A stretch of 64,000 nt of DNA. It comes from Pelodiscus sinensis. Its lineage: Eukaryota; Chordata; Testudines; Trionychidae. Numbering within the stretch: position 1 is the stretch's first letter; the number at the start of each line of letters is the position of its first letter. The stretch lies in assembly GCF_049634645.1 (NCBI RefSeq), contig NC_134728.1:21552001-21616000 (forward strand), given 5' to 3'. The notes below the pieces were generated by a model that ran no database searches, was not told the origin of the DNA, and worked only from the letters and a program-made list of their open reading frames with translations. Both the position numbers and the translations under genes were made by a program. Positions 47,121 through 56,928 of the stretch are shown piece after piece.

Positions 47121-47601
47121 CAGAGGGGTAGCCGTGTTAGTTTGAATCTGCAAGAACAACGAGAAGTCCTGTGGCACCTTATAGACTTAGATTTATTGGA
47201 GCATAAGCTTTCGTGGGCAAAGACCCAATTCGTCAGATTTATTGGAGCATAAGCTTTCATGGGCAAAGACCCACTTCGTCAGATACATCTGACGAAGTGG
47301 GTCTTTGTCCACGAAAGCTCATGCTTCAATAAATCTGTTAGTCTATAACCGTGGTCCCCGGGCGCGCGGCGCTTGGCGGGGGGGAACGCCGGCCCCGGGT
47401 GCGCGGCGCTCTGCAGGGGGGGGGGGGGCCGCCGGCTCCGGGCGCATGGCGCTTGAGGGTGGGGGCCCTGCCCCTGGGCACGCACGTGTCCCCGCCCCGT
47501 GGCACCCGGCGGGCGAACGGCCACGCCCCCTGGCGCCCGGCAACCTGAAAAGGTTGGGGACCACTGGTCTATAAGGTGCCACAAGACTTCTTGTTGTTCT
47601 T
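47121..47601 (-). mobile_element. Palindromic retroposed repeat, 12-bp target duplication, interrupted by a hAT MITE
   Basis: ACATCTAAGTAT at 47109-47120 recurs at 47602-47613. The antisense tail CAGAGGGGTAGCCGTGTTAG is at the left. A segment of about 50 bases containing TTTATTGGAGCATAAGCTTTC is present twice in tandem (47188 and 47238). The mirrored half follows (CTGACGAAGTGGGTCTTTGTC). The right half is cut at TTAGTCTATAA by the hAT element at 47349-47566 and resumes with GGTGCCACAAGACTTC. It is a different subtype from 39470 (AAGACCCACTTCG in place of CCAGACCCACTTCC). Confidence 0.9.
47349..47566. mobile_element. hAT MITE, 218 bp, GC-rich, perfect 8-bp target duplication
   Basis: GTCTATAA at 47341-47348 is repeated exactly at 47567-47574. 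The ends are CCGTGGTCCCCGGGCG and GTTGGGGACCACTG. Nearly all of the interior is G/C, with a run of ten G at 47417-47427. It disrupts the palindromic retroposed repeat and is therefore younger. Opposing open frames of 65-101 codons here are compositional. Confidence 0.92.
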
Positions 47602-50600
47602 ACATCTAAGTATGTTTTTTTCTCTTTCATATTGTTTTGGGTTTTTTTCCTTCCACGCCAGTCTAGTTTATTTTCGTGACTAGAAGATCTTTTTTTTAAT
47701 GGAAATTCCTGCAGGATTTTATATCAGCAGTGAATTTCATTATTACTATCATTAATAATCTCTTAATTTATAGACAATGGTACTTTGCAAGTAATAGTAA
47801 AAAAAGACATTATCTCAGTAAATTAAGAAGTTTTATTTTTCTTTCAGATGTGGCTATTAAGTAGTCTGAATTATATGTATTTATGCAACGAAACAGTTCT
47901 TTTTATAGTGCAATATAAAATTTAAGCTGTTGTTAATAAAAAGGAACACAAAAGTATTGCATCCAGAAATGCATCAATAGCTCAGTAGAACTAAACAGCT
48001 TTTAATGCATTTACATTTATTAAATGTTTAGATATTTATAGAATATCTGTGCATTGTATTGAGTGAGTATGGCCTGATTTTCAAAAAAAACTTAAACATT
48101 CAATTGCTTGTCTAGTTGGAGTACACAGTCTCCACAGCTGCATATGCAAATTAGTCATCCTCCCTCTGACCTCCCAAGCTACCTGGGAATTGGGAATCCC
48201 TGGGTGGCATAGACCCATCCTAGCTGTCCCAGTACCATCCCTGGAGCATGGCCAGGGAAAGTTAGAGATATGGCTGGAGCACTGCTATGCAGCTTGGCCA
48301 GCCTTGCAGCTGTTTTAAGTTGCAGTGGGGATTGAACTCAGTCCTTATCCAGTCCCAGGGTAAGGAGCAACATAACGTGGCAGACCCATGCCCTCAGCTT
48401 CCTCCTGCAACTATACTGGCTGAAGTTAGAACAGCTATGGAGCTGGTTGTCAGTGTGCAGTCGCAGTCCTGTCTTAATCGAAAATCTGTTCCATAATTTT
48501 TCTCCCTAACAAATCACAGAACTACATTAATAGTTTCCCTTTTCATCTCCTAGACTAATAGTTAAACAGGGTGCAACTGCTGGACATTTTCATATTGGAC
48601 TTTAATGTCATTTCTGTAAAGAATACATGCTTTATCCTGACTGTTTTTCAAGGTCAAATACAATCAGGATTTGTAGAGCAATCAAGGTAGCTTTTCTTTC
48701 CCCCTTTTTGAATGAATGTGAGGGGGTTATTTTTGTCCATCTTCCAGGAATGTCGTGTCTCATGTATTTGGCCATGAGAGAGACAAATCTGTTAAGTGTA
48801 AGAGGGTTACATTTGTAGTAATCAAAGAAAATCATGGGCTTCGAGGGGATTAAACAGCAGGAGATTTCAAATGGGCCAGAAAATCACAAAACAAGCTGAA
48901 AAGGAGTTCGCCATTCTGGGCATTACATAGCAACAGTTTCCATAACTGTCAGCATATTCATAGGAGAAATGTCATTATTTCAGCCACAATAATGTTCTGA
49001 AATTCAAGAGACTATTAACAATGCACAGAGAATAAACAGAGACACTTCTCCTCCCCAAAGAGAGATGCCTCACTTCCTTGTCCAAGTGCTTTTTTCAGAT
49101 AGGCTCTCTCATAACATTTTCCATTGAAAACATGTTGCAATCCAATTATTATTTTCATGTTTATTTCAAATGTGAATGAAACTTAAGAGCATTTAGCACC
49201 AGTGACTTTCAAAGATAATGCTGGATACATTTCAAGGAACAAATTTTTCAATTTATGTTGCTATTATTTATCCTGAAGATTTAATTTACCCGCTGCTCCA
49301 TTGTGTGCATAAGAATAGCAGTGGCTTTTGTCAAGATATACATATAATTAACTAGAAATTGAATATTGAGATGCAGAAAGTAACTTGAGCAAAGTTGGCA
49401 GTTCTTTGCTGTGTCTTATAGGAAAATTCTGACATTGTGCTAAACATTAGCACTGATCTAGTATTTTGAACTTATGGAGAAATCTGCACAAATCTTTCAC
49501 TTGGGTGAAAAAATATTTGCATTTTTGAACCTAGGCATGGTATGTCCCAAGCCTGTGTACCAGTTAATGCGTAGAAACAATAAAACAGGCCCTACATCTT
49601 CAATGGTGACACACAGATAAATAAAGCAATAGGTTCTCTTGAAAATGTGAGATAAACAAGTGCCTGGTACAACGAAGACATACGTAAAGAGTATCTGTCA
49701 TATTTTTATATAGCAAAGCAAGCCCATTTTGAGCTTTAGCTCCTGATTATATGGAGCAATGTGGTTATGAGCAAAAAGGCAAGCTCCAGAACTCCCAAAC
49801 AAAATGAAATAAAGGACAATCAGTGATGTGCTGCATGATTGTTAACACTGATACTTTAATGGAACTACAGGGTCATTAGGAATTAAAGGAGCACTGCAGC
49901 TCAAGGCAGGTCATCAGATCTAGCTCTTGACTCTTTTGGCAGAGCCCTAAAAACTTCCTTTCCATAATGTGCACTCCGAGTATAATTATCTCAGGAGAGT
50001 TAAGGCTAGAAAGTACCTAATTCCTACCCCTACCCCTCTGCTTTTTTGGCAGGTCTTTAAAATGCAGCTTTGTATCCACTTCTGCTTGTTATGAGCTCAC
50101 ATGCAATTTAATACCACCAGCTACAGCACCTGTGCTCCCCTGAGTATGAGTGCTACAATATTAACACGGCCAGTCATGCTGAATTCAACACAGTTGTTAA
50201 ATAATAGAGTGAAATCTTTTCAGCAAGCCAGACAGTTATTATTAAGAGCCCAATCAAGCCATAATAGCCTGTGTCAGAATGCGCAGAATAAACATGGAAC
50301 AGTTATCTCAGTGGAAACTCAATTGTGCGTGTTCTTGGTTCAAATAATGCTTCCCAATTGTGATGTTAGACTTCGAAGGCTAATCTGCTGGCATTGAAAT
50401 GTATCCCTCCTAGTCTGGAGGATACTGTTGAAAACAATGTATGTTTACTCTTTCAGTCGGTTTTACTTCCCACAGTTATTTCCATGCCCCCACCTTTCAT
50501 ATAAAACATAACTCAATATTATCTGTGGATCATATATGTAACGTTTTCCTACATGCCACAGAAAGCCATGTGCTGTTGGTCAAATAAAATTTATTAGCAT

Positions 50601-50662
50601 GCGCTAGTTTATTATTCTTTCATACTAATGTGCTCTTCTCTGTTTCCCTGATTGCGCTGTAG

Positions 50663-50813
50663 CACTCCCAGTTATAACTATGCTCCCAACCCAGACAAGC
50701 ACTGGATCATGAGGTATACTGGTCCCATGAAACCTATTCACATGGAGTTCACCAACATGCTACAGAGAAAGCGCCTTCAGACACTCATGTCTGTGGATGA
50801 CTCTATGGAGATG
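50663..50813 (+). CDS. SULF2: SULF2 coding exon 5 (end of codon 246 to residue 296)
   Basis: It is entered at GCGCTGTAG/CACTCCC, where the C completes Ile246. It is left at GAGATG/GTAAG, phase 0. It encodes TPSYNYAPNPDKHWIMRYTG, KPIHMEFTNMLQRKRLQTLM and SVDDSMEM, part of the catalytic domain facing the substrate. NPDKHWIMRYTGPMKPIHMEFTNM agrees with SULF2, not SULF1 (which has NMDKHWIMQYTGPMLPIH as I recall it). The final residue is Met296, where I recall Thr in human SULF2 (METIYN), a harmless-looking change at the exon junction. Confidence 0.97.
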
Positions 50814-51907
50814 GTAAGATTGTGTTCCTTTACTCAAGCCCAACAGGTACTTGTTTGTTGAGTTAAACTCCAAAATGCTTGTACATTTTTTTTAAATAGT
50901 ATATTCCTACTGTGCATACAAGCTCCAACTGCCGTGCTAACCACGCTTCCATGTGCCACTATTTCCGAACTGACAGCTCTCCCAAGATCTCTAGACATTG
51001 TTGTTCCAAGTAGGAGCGCTGGAAGGAGGAAAGGGCTTGGGTGGCAGAGGCAGGCTCTGACCAGGAGACACTTGGGTAGCTCCCAGCCACCAGCCCAACT
51101 GGTTCCTCAGCCTTGGTCCCTGCCTTCCATGCCCCTGCAGTGGCTGAAGGGGCCATGTGTGACTGACTCTGACCTCTGCAAGAGGGGTACTTCATGCACT
51201 GCCTGTCCTGCACACAGGAGGCTCCCATTGGCCAGAAATTGCCAATGAAAGCTGCAAAATTTTGCTCTGGGTGGGGGCAGCGTGCAAAACCTCTCCTCTT
51301 CTCCCCCCAGGTCTGCAGCATTCAGAGAGCTGCTCTAAGTGCAGAAAAGGGGCAGGGCAGGCAGGCAGCCTGGCAGAGGCTCCCGTGGGCTAGATCTGGT
51401 AGCTTGGAAGGCCGGATCCAACTTGCAGGCTGCATTTTGCCCTCCCCTGGGCTAGAGACCTCACGTGGGAGCTGGGGAAGCCAGGATCCAGGCCCCCTCC
51501 TGCAGTGACCTTTTAAATTGTTTGTCCAAAGTGGGGCAACTTTTACAGACGACTGAGGGAGCCTCACATGCAGGTTTTTGTGACTCCTATTCTGAAGTGC
51601 CTGTCTCTCCCTGTTCATTATACAGGGAGCCTAGCTTAGGCTCAGGCTTTGTGAATCCCAGTGATTTTTCTAGTTGCCTAAAAGATAGGCCTGGTAACAG
51701 CATTGCCACAGCTAAGTTCCTTTGTGAGCCTTGCCCAGAATGGAACACTAGGTCCAGCATGTGCCATTGGCTCCATATTTTTTAATACACAGGCAAACTT
51801 TCTAGATTGTCTGCCAGTAAGATGCCAAACACCTCATTGTGCAACTTCTGTGTCAGTGGGCCTTGAAAAGGAATCTTTGCATCAGTTGGCAGCTCCTGTG
51901 GAAAAAG

Positions 51908-51961
51908 TGATAGAAATGTAGCCGTGTTAGTCTGGGGTAGTTGAAGCAAAATGCAGGACAA
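51908..51961 (-). mobile_element. 54-bp stub of the palindromic retroposed repeat, 11-bp target duplication
   Basis: TGTGGAAAAAG at 51897-51907 recurs at 51962-51972. Between them is only the tail of the family: TGATAGAAATGTAGCCGTG, then CTGGGGTAGTTGAAGC and AAAATGCAGGACAA. The same 54 bases open the 39470-39698 copy. This very short copy shows which end is constant (the one reading GGCTACATTTCTATCA in sense) and that 5' truncation happens, as in target-primed reverse transcription. Confidence 0.88.
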
Positions 51962-52015
51962 TGTGGAAAAAGGATGAGTTTGTTTCAAAGTGCAGAAAAG
52001 CTAATCTTGAAGGTA

Positions 52016-52718
52016 CCGTATTTTCCAGCGTATAAGACGACTTTTTATACTAAAAAAATCCCCCCAAAATCGGGGGTCGTCTTATACGCCGGGTATAAAC
52101 ATACAGGCAGTCCCCGACTTGCAGGTACGAACGGGGCTTTTCTCTGGCAAAGCCTCAAAGGTGCGGCACCCCGCCGCTGCTGCGGCTTTGCTCCCGGTGC
52201 CCCTGGTCTGCTGGGGACCGTCTCCAGCAGACCAGGGACACCGGGAGCAAAGCCGGGGAGGCGGTGGGGTCCCGCGCCTCTGAGGCTTTGCTCTGGCAAA
52301 GCCGGGGAGGCACGGGACCCCGCCGCGGCTGCGGCTTTGCTCCCGGTGTCCCTGGTCTGCTGGAGACGGTCCCCAGCAGACCAGGGGCACCGGGAGCAAA
52401 GCTGCAGCAGCGGCGGGGTCCTGCGCCTCCCCGGCTTTGCCAGAGCAAAGCCTCAGAGGCACGGCACCCCGCTGCCGTTGCGGCTTTGCTCCCCGTGTCC
52501 CTGGTCTGCTGGGGGGGGGGGCGCAGCTAGTGCGCCCCCCCCCCCAGCAGACCAGGCTTTTGTTGTGGACCCTGAGGCAGAGCAGCTGGGGCGCTGCCGG
52601 TTGGCCTCTTAAGGGGGGGGTAGTCTATACGGTGAGTATAGGCGAAAACCTATGTTTTAACTAGAAAATTAGGGGGTCGTCTTATACTCCCAGTCGCCTT
52701 ATACGCCGGAAAATACGG
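52016..52718. mobile_element. TA-flanked element, 703 bp, with GC-rich nested palindromes
   Basis: The ends CCGTATTTTCCAGCGTATAAG and CTTATACGCCGGAAAATACGG are flanked by TA at 52014-52015 and 52719-52720. Subterminal repeats GTCGTCTTATACGCC are present near both ends. Just inside the left end, 52103-52137 resembles the left end of the 36800 mariner-like element (ACAGGCAGTCCCCGACTT, then ACGAACGGGGC). The middle consists of repeated units with CTTTGCTCCCGGTG(T/C)CCCTGGTCTGCTGG and its complement, about every 85-120 bases in alternating orientation. TA flanks fit Tc1/mariner. Open frames up to 223 codons are compositional. Confidence 0.75.
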
Positions 52719-54270
52719 TACTGCTGTTTACTGCTTCATGTTTTCTGGAAATCTTATCCACAAAAGATAACAGTAAGTAAGGGGAGTCCAAGAAGACAAG
52801 GATGAAGTTTATCTGTTAGTAATTTATTATAATAACTTTTGGGGCATAATAACCCAGGAAAATGTGGCTTGTTGCTAACAAATATGCTTTGGTGGGTCGG
52901 ACACTAGTTTCAGAGAAGACACGTCACAGAGTCACTTGTTAGCACCAATCTATTTAGGGTCTGCTAGTTAGCAAAGTTATTTCACTCCTAATGATTTCAC
53001 TGGGTGTACATTTTCACTGTAGGCTGAAACTTAATCTTTTGTAGTTTTAACCCCTAAATTGGTTATATCTTTTAAGTGAAATTGTAAGTATCCAATATTC
53101 CTTAAAATGTCTTTATATTTTGAGTGCATGGCAGATATCAATGACTCTCAGAGGTCACTGGCTATTTAAACAAAGATTGCAATAAAAATGTTTGTCTAAA
53201 TTTGTCTGTACATGGGTCTGTACTACTTCCTCATGGAACCTCAGAAACATTGACTCTGGCTACATCTCAAAGAGGGAGTCACATTTTATATTTAACATTT
53301 TGTCCATTTTATTACGTATTTTACTGATTTGACTTCATTTATTCTTGATTAAACAGTTTTGACTCCCATCCAGTTTTTCATGATACCCTCAGGTGTGAGA
53401 GCAGGATCAGGTCCATATTGTCTAATCACAGATCTCACGTTACATTACCATAAAGACAATCTATCATGTTGTTAAATCCCCCTGAGATGATAGAAACTGA
53501 TTAAACCCTGAGCATGAAAAAATTATGTGATGACTGATCTTTGTGGCTGTGTATTGATATACTTCAATACTCACCTAAAGGGACCCATTTAAACCTTCTC
53601 CCCTCCTCCCAAAAAAAATTCCGATTTAAGGTTGAGACACTTGCTATCTGGTAAATTCAGAGTGAAAGGCGGTATCTGCTGTTTAGTTAGGAGAGTCTGC
53701 AAACATTCTTTGTAAATGGGACTCACTTGAATGGCACCAAAATGGTCAAATGGCATTTCACCAAGTATTAAATAAGTGTGAAATCCTAAATGGATCTCTT
53801 TATTAGGAAAGTTTGCCAAATAAAAATTTAAAGAAGATAAAGGCCTAAAATTCAAAAGAGCTCAGTATGTGTCAGCTTCCATTTAGGAACCTAAATAAAT
53901 GGGCAGCATGTAAACTTTCCAATGGACAATCTGGGTGCAAAGTACTTTTGAAAACTTTCAATTCAAATTAGATACCAAAATAGGAGCTGAGCTTTTTGAA
54001 AGTTTGTCCTTAAATGTGTGGTCACTCTCGTCATTCAGTAAAATATTACTCTATTTCATTTGTAAGTGTTTATAGATTGTTCTTTCAAAGAAAATAGCCT
54101 CTATTAATCAGGATGGTTGCTTGATTAGAATGCATGCATGTCTTATTGGAATGTCCTTGTTAAGAATGTCAACACCCTGTTATACAGTATGTATGTGTAC
54201 ACTTGTGCACAGAAGTATTTCAAATGTTATGTGTACTGTGTTATTTAGTGAAAAATATTTCTTTTTTCAG

Positions 54271-54446
54271 ATTTATAATACATTGGTTGAAACAGGTGAA
54301 CTGGACAATACCTATATAATATATACAGCAGATCATGGCTATCATATTGGGCAGTTTGGACTGGTGAAAGGGAAGTCCATGCCTTATGAGTTTGATATCA
54401 GAGTTCCATTTTATGTGCGAGGTCCGAATGTGGAGGCCGGGTCATT
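54271..54446 (+). CDS. SULF2: SULF2 coding exon 6 (residues 297-354 and two bases of the next codon)
   Basis: It is entered at TTTTTTCAG/ATTTAT, phase 0, and left at TCATT/GTAAGT, phase 2. It encodes IYNTLVETGELDNTYIIYTADHG. Asp317 and His318 of the ADHG motif are predicted metal and active-site residues of the sulfatase fold. YHIGQFGLVKGKSMPYEFDIR follows, including Lys329, then VPFYVRGPNVEAGS. GELDNTYI, PYEFDIRVPFYVRGPNVEAG identify SULF2 (SULF1 has PYDFDIRVPFFIRGPSVEPG as I recall). The next exon, which should begin with the end of a Leu codon and continue into a NPHIVLNIDLAPT-like stretch, is not in the remaining 9.5 kb. Confidence 0.97.
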
Positions 54447-54880
54447 GTAAGTCCTTGTTTTTCAGCTCCTGATTTATTGTTTATCATGTTTGATATGTAA
54501 AGGAGTGTGAGATCGGTGGCCATGGGCCAAAGGTTTAAAAGCCACAGGCACCGAAGTACAACAGTACAATCAGATTAAAAAAATGTGTTGAGTCTGAGAT
54601 TGAGACAGAATCTGTGTTTTATTGGTTCACTGAGCTTGATAGTTAGGAGTGCGTCCTTAACTTCCATTGTCTATGCCAGTGAGAACTTTGCGTGACATTA
54701 AGCACATCCCTGAGCAATGGATAGGTCAGAAACTTCACAGCCCAGTTTCTGGGGGTGGCATTGTGACTTTAAGGCTAGGTCTCCACATCTGAAGGCATTG
54801 CTATGTCAATCAGAGGTGTGAGCCTGACAGATGTGCCCACAAAAGCCCCACCTGTCCATGCAGCTATATCAGTGAAACTA

Positions 54881-55402
54881 CAGGTTGAAACGCTCTTCAC
54901 CAGGATTCTGTAGTCCAGCAACATCCATGGCGGGTCCAGCATGGATGTTGCAAGACCAGAGAGTCCCTGTGGAGAGCCAGCAGTAAGGATCCCTGCAGGG
55001 CCAGCAGGACAGTGGGCTGTCCGCAGGGAGCTGACAGCGGGGCTACCCAGAGCGTGGCAGCGTGGCTGCTCAGCGGGGTTGGGAGACTTGCGGGGCTGCT
55101 CATGGAGCCCCAGCGTGTGTGCGGCTGCTCAGGAAGCAACTGCCCTGGGAGCTCCGGCACACATGGCTGTCTGGAACCCCAGCATGTGGTGCATGCTGCT
55201 GCCTGGAGCTCCAGCACAGGGCTGCCCGGCAGAGCCATGGCAGCCATGGCTGCCCAGCGGGTCAGTACGGCAGTGGAGCCATCTGAGAAGTCAGCAGCTA
55301 GGGTAGGGAAGCCGGTGGCAGGGGTCCAAAAATGGTCTGGCAAAATCCCTCATCCAGGGCTAGTGAGGTCCCGAGGGTGCTGGACCAGAGAGGTCCAACC
55401 TG
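54881..55402. mobile_element. Tc1/mariner-like nonautonomous element, 522 bp, TA target site
   Basis: The ends CAGGTTGAAACGCTCTTCACC and GAGAGGTCCAACCTG are flanked by TA at 54879-54880 and 55403-55404. Subterminal segments TCTGTAGTCCAGCAAC and CCCGAGGGTGCTGGACCAG also pair. The middle is GC-rich filler with GGCTGCTCAG and GGAGCTCCAGCAC words. Frames of 121-148 codons run on both strands but show no transposase motif. Confidence 0.75.
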
Positions 55403-55516
55403 TACCAGTATAGCTTATTTGGCTTCGGGGGGAGGGGAAAAAGTGGGGCACAGAAAACTGGGATCAGATATTGCAGAAAAGCATAGAGTTGCTGCTCTAA
55501 ACTTTGCCCAAACTAG

Positions 55517-55809
55517 GGGTATGTCTACACTAGCCCCCTAGATCAATCTAGGGAGGCTAATGAGGATGGGATTTAAACCTGCAATGAGGTTTACCAGCTA
55601 ATTCGAGTTAGGGCTTTATTTCGGAATCCCGTTTCACTGCCGCTTGTAGACACAGGCAGTTACTTCAGGCTAGTCAATTTCTAAAATGGCGACCGGCCGG
55701 GAACACGCAAATCAAGCGCGGGATATTTAAATCCCGTGCTTCATTTGCAATTTTGGTCACCCTCATTAGCCTCCCTAGATTGATCTAGGAGGCTAGTGTA
55801 GACATACCC
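55517..55809. mobile_element. Foldback MITE, 293 bp, TAG target duplication
   Basis: The ends GGGTATGTCTACACTAGCCC and GGCTAGTGTAGACATACCC are flanked by TAG at 55514-55516 and 55810-55812. The arms share GATCAATCTAGGGAGGCTAATGAGG. Only the right half carries TTGCAAATGAAG and a GGGATATTTAAATCCC palindrome. It is closely related to 29069-29372. Confidence 0.9.
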
Positions 55810-56256
55810 TAGAAGTACTTTGCTGGTATACACGATAGTGCTTCTAGTATAGACCTGACCTAAGACAAATTTCTGCCTCACAGTTCCTCCCCTGCTTCCT
55901 TCTTGCCTTGTGTGGGTAGTCATGTGCTGTTGTCTGTACCAGCAGTGAATTGACTTCTGCACTCATTCAGCTGAACTGGCCTATGAGTGGAGAGATGAAA
56001 CCAAGATACTACCCATTCCCTGCCTTTACTCATCCACTCCTTGGTTACCTCCTCCATGGCAGATCCAGTAGCCTATTCTAAAATATAATCAGAGTTCTAT
56101 GAACCCTGGTCCCTTGCTCAGGTGAGCGATCCAAGTCATTGGGTAACCCTTTGGCATTCATCCAGTCCAAATTCTGTGTAATGTTGCATGAAGTGCCTAG
56201 TCATTTCTTCTGTTCATTTCAGTAAGATTTTGGGCCATGAAATATGCCAGGTATCA

Positions 56257-56473
56257 ATAGAATCATAGAGCTGGAAGAGACCTCAGGAGGTCATCAAGTC
56301 CAGCTCCCTGCACAAGGCAGGACTAATCCCAACTAAATGAACACAGCCAGTCAAGCCCAAACTTAAACACCTCTAGGGATGGAGATTCCACCCTCACCCT
56401 AGGAAACCCATTCCAGTATTTCACCACCCTCCTAGTTTTTCCTAATATCCAGCCTAGACCTCCCCCACTGTAA
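56257..56473 (-). mobile_element. CR1 LINE 3' end, antisense, 5'-truncated
   Basis: AATAGAATCATAGAGCTGGAAGAGACCTC, GGTCATCAAGTCCAGCTCCC, then GATGGAGATTCCACC and CCCATTCCAGTATTTCACC are CR1 3'-end words read in reverse. The sequence between is more diverged than in the 33721 copy and probably belongs to a different subfamily. Confidence 0.85.
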
Positions 56474-56928
56474 GTTTATTATGTTCCCTGCCACTGTAGA
56501 TAGTTATCAGAGATTAATTAAAAGATAGAATAGAATCACTATACTCTCCTCTTTCAGCTTGTAAAGAAAAATGTACATAGTATTTTCCACGTATGACATA
56601 AACAAAAAGTTTTCCTTTCTGTATCCTTTGGGATTACATATTTAAACTGTTTGTCAGTGACACACGAGAATGCAGAATATGCCTGTTAATTAAAAAGGTA
56701 GCTTTGATCAGCTAAGAAATTATGTAAATATACTTTCTAAGTAATTATTCTAATAGCAAATATTTTCATTTAAGTAATGATTTTGGACAGAGTGCCATCA
56801 TTTGCTGCCTTTTATTTATATCAGCGTGCATGTTTTAGCATAATTACCACATATAAAATCTTCCACCCACAATTTTTTCCTTATACTTACAGAGGAAAAG
56901 ATGTAAGCAACTAATATTAAGACTGTAA

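Larger units (their letters stand above)
45759..50662 (+). other. SULF2: SULF2 intron between coding exons 4 and 5 (4.9 kb)
   Basis: It is bounded by GTAAGG at 45759 and CGCTGTAG ending 50662. It holds a possible MIR fragment (46425) and the nested palindromic repeat with hAT MITE (47121-47601). 45980-46230 has a MITE-like composition (TGTGTAGATGTACCCC near 46210) without clear ends. 47620-50640 has no recognisable repeat or gene and is the longest quiet stretch in this half of the window. Confidence 0.9.
50814..54270 (+). other. SULF2: SULF2 intron between coding exons 5 and 6 (3.5 kb)
   Basis: It is bounded by GTAAGAT at 50814 and TTTTTTCAG ending 54270. 50920-51890 is moderately GC-rich with no recognised element; opposing frames of about 100 codons there show no conserved domain. 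A 54-bp repeat stub lies at 51908 and a TA-flanked palindromic element at 52016. 52730-54260 is AT-rich with nothing recognised. Confidence 0.9.
54773..55860. mobile_element. Harbinger-like MITE split by two younger insertions, TAA target duplication
   Basis: The left end GGCTAGGTCTCCACATCTG follows TAA at 54770-54772. The right end TCTAGTATAGACCTGACC is followed by TAA at 55861-55863. Between the ends lie a TA-flanked element (54881-55402) and a foldback MITE (55517-55809). With these removed, only about 270 bp of the host element remain, the normal size of a MITE. It contains CTATGTCAATCAGAGG near the left and GTACTTTGCTGGTATACACG near the right. Confidence 0.7.

Noticed and set aside
51941..52664. 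Frames up to 223 codons in several frames
   Set aside because: The same reason: repeated GC-rich palindromic units. The peptides are low-complexity Ala/Gly/Pro/Arg and read similarly in all frames.
56257..56473. Considered as a SINE because of its short length
   Set aside because: Its words follow the CR1 3' end in order, so it is a truncated LINE.
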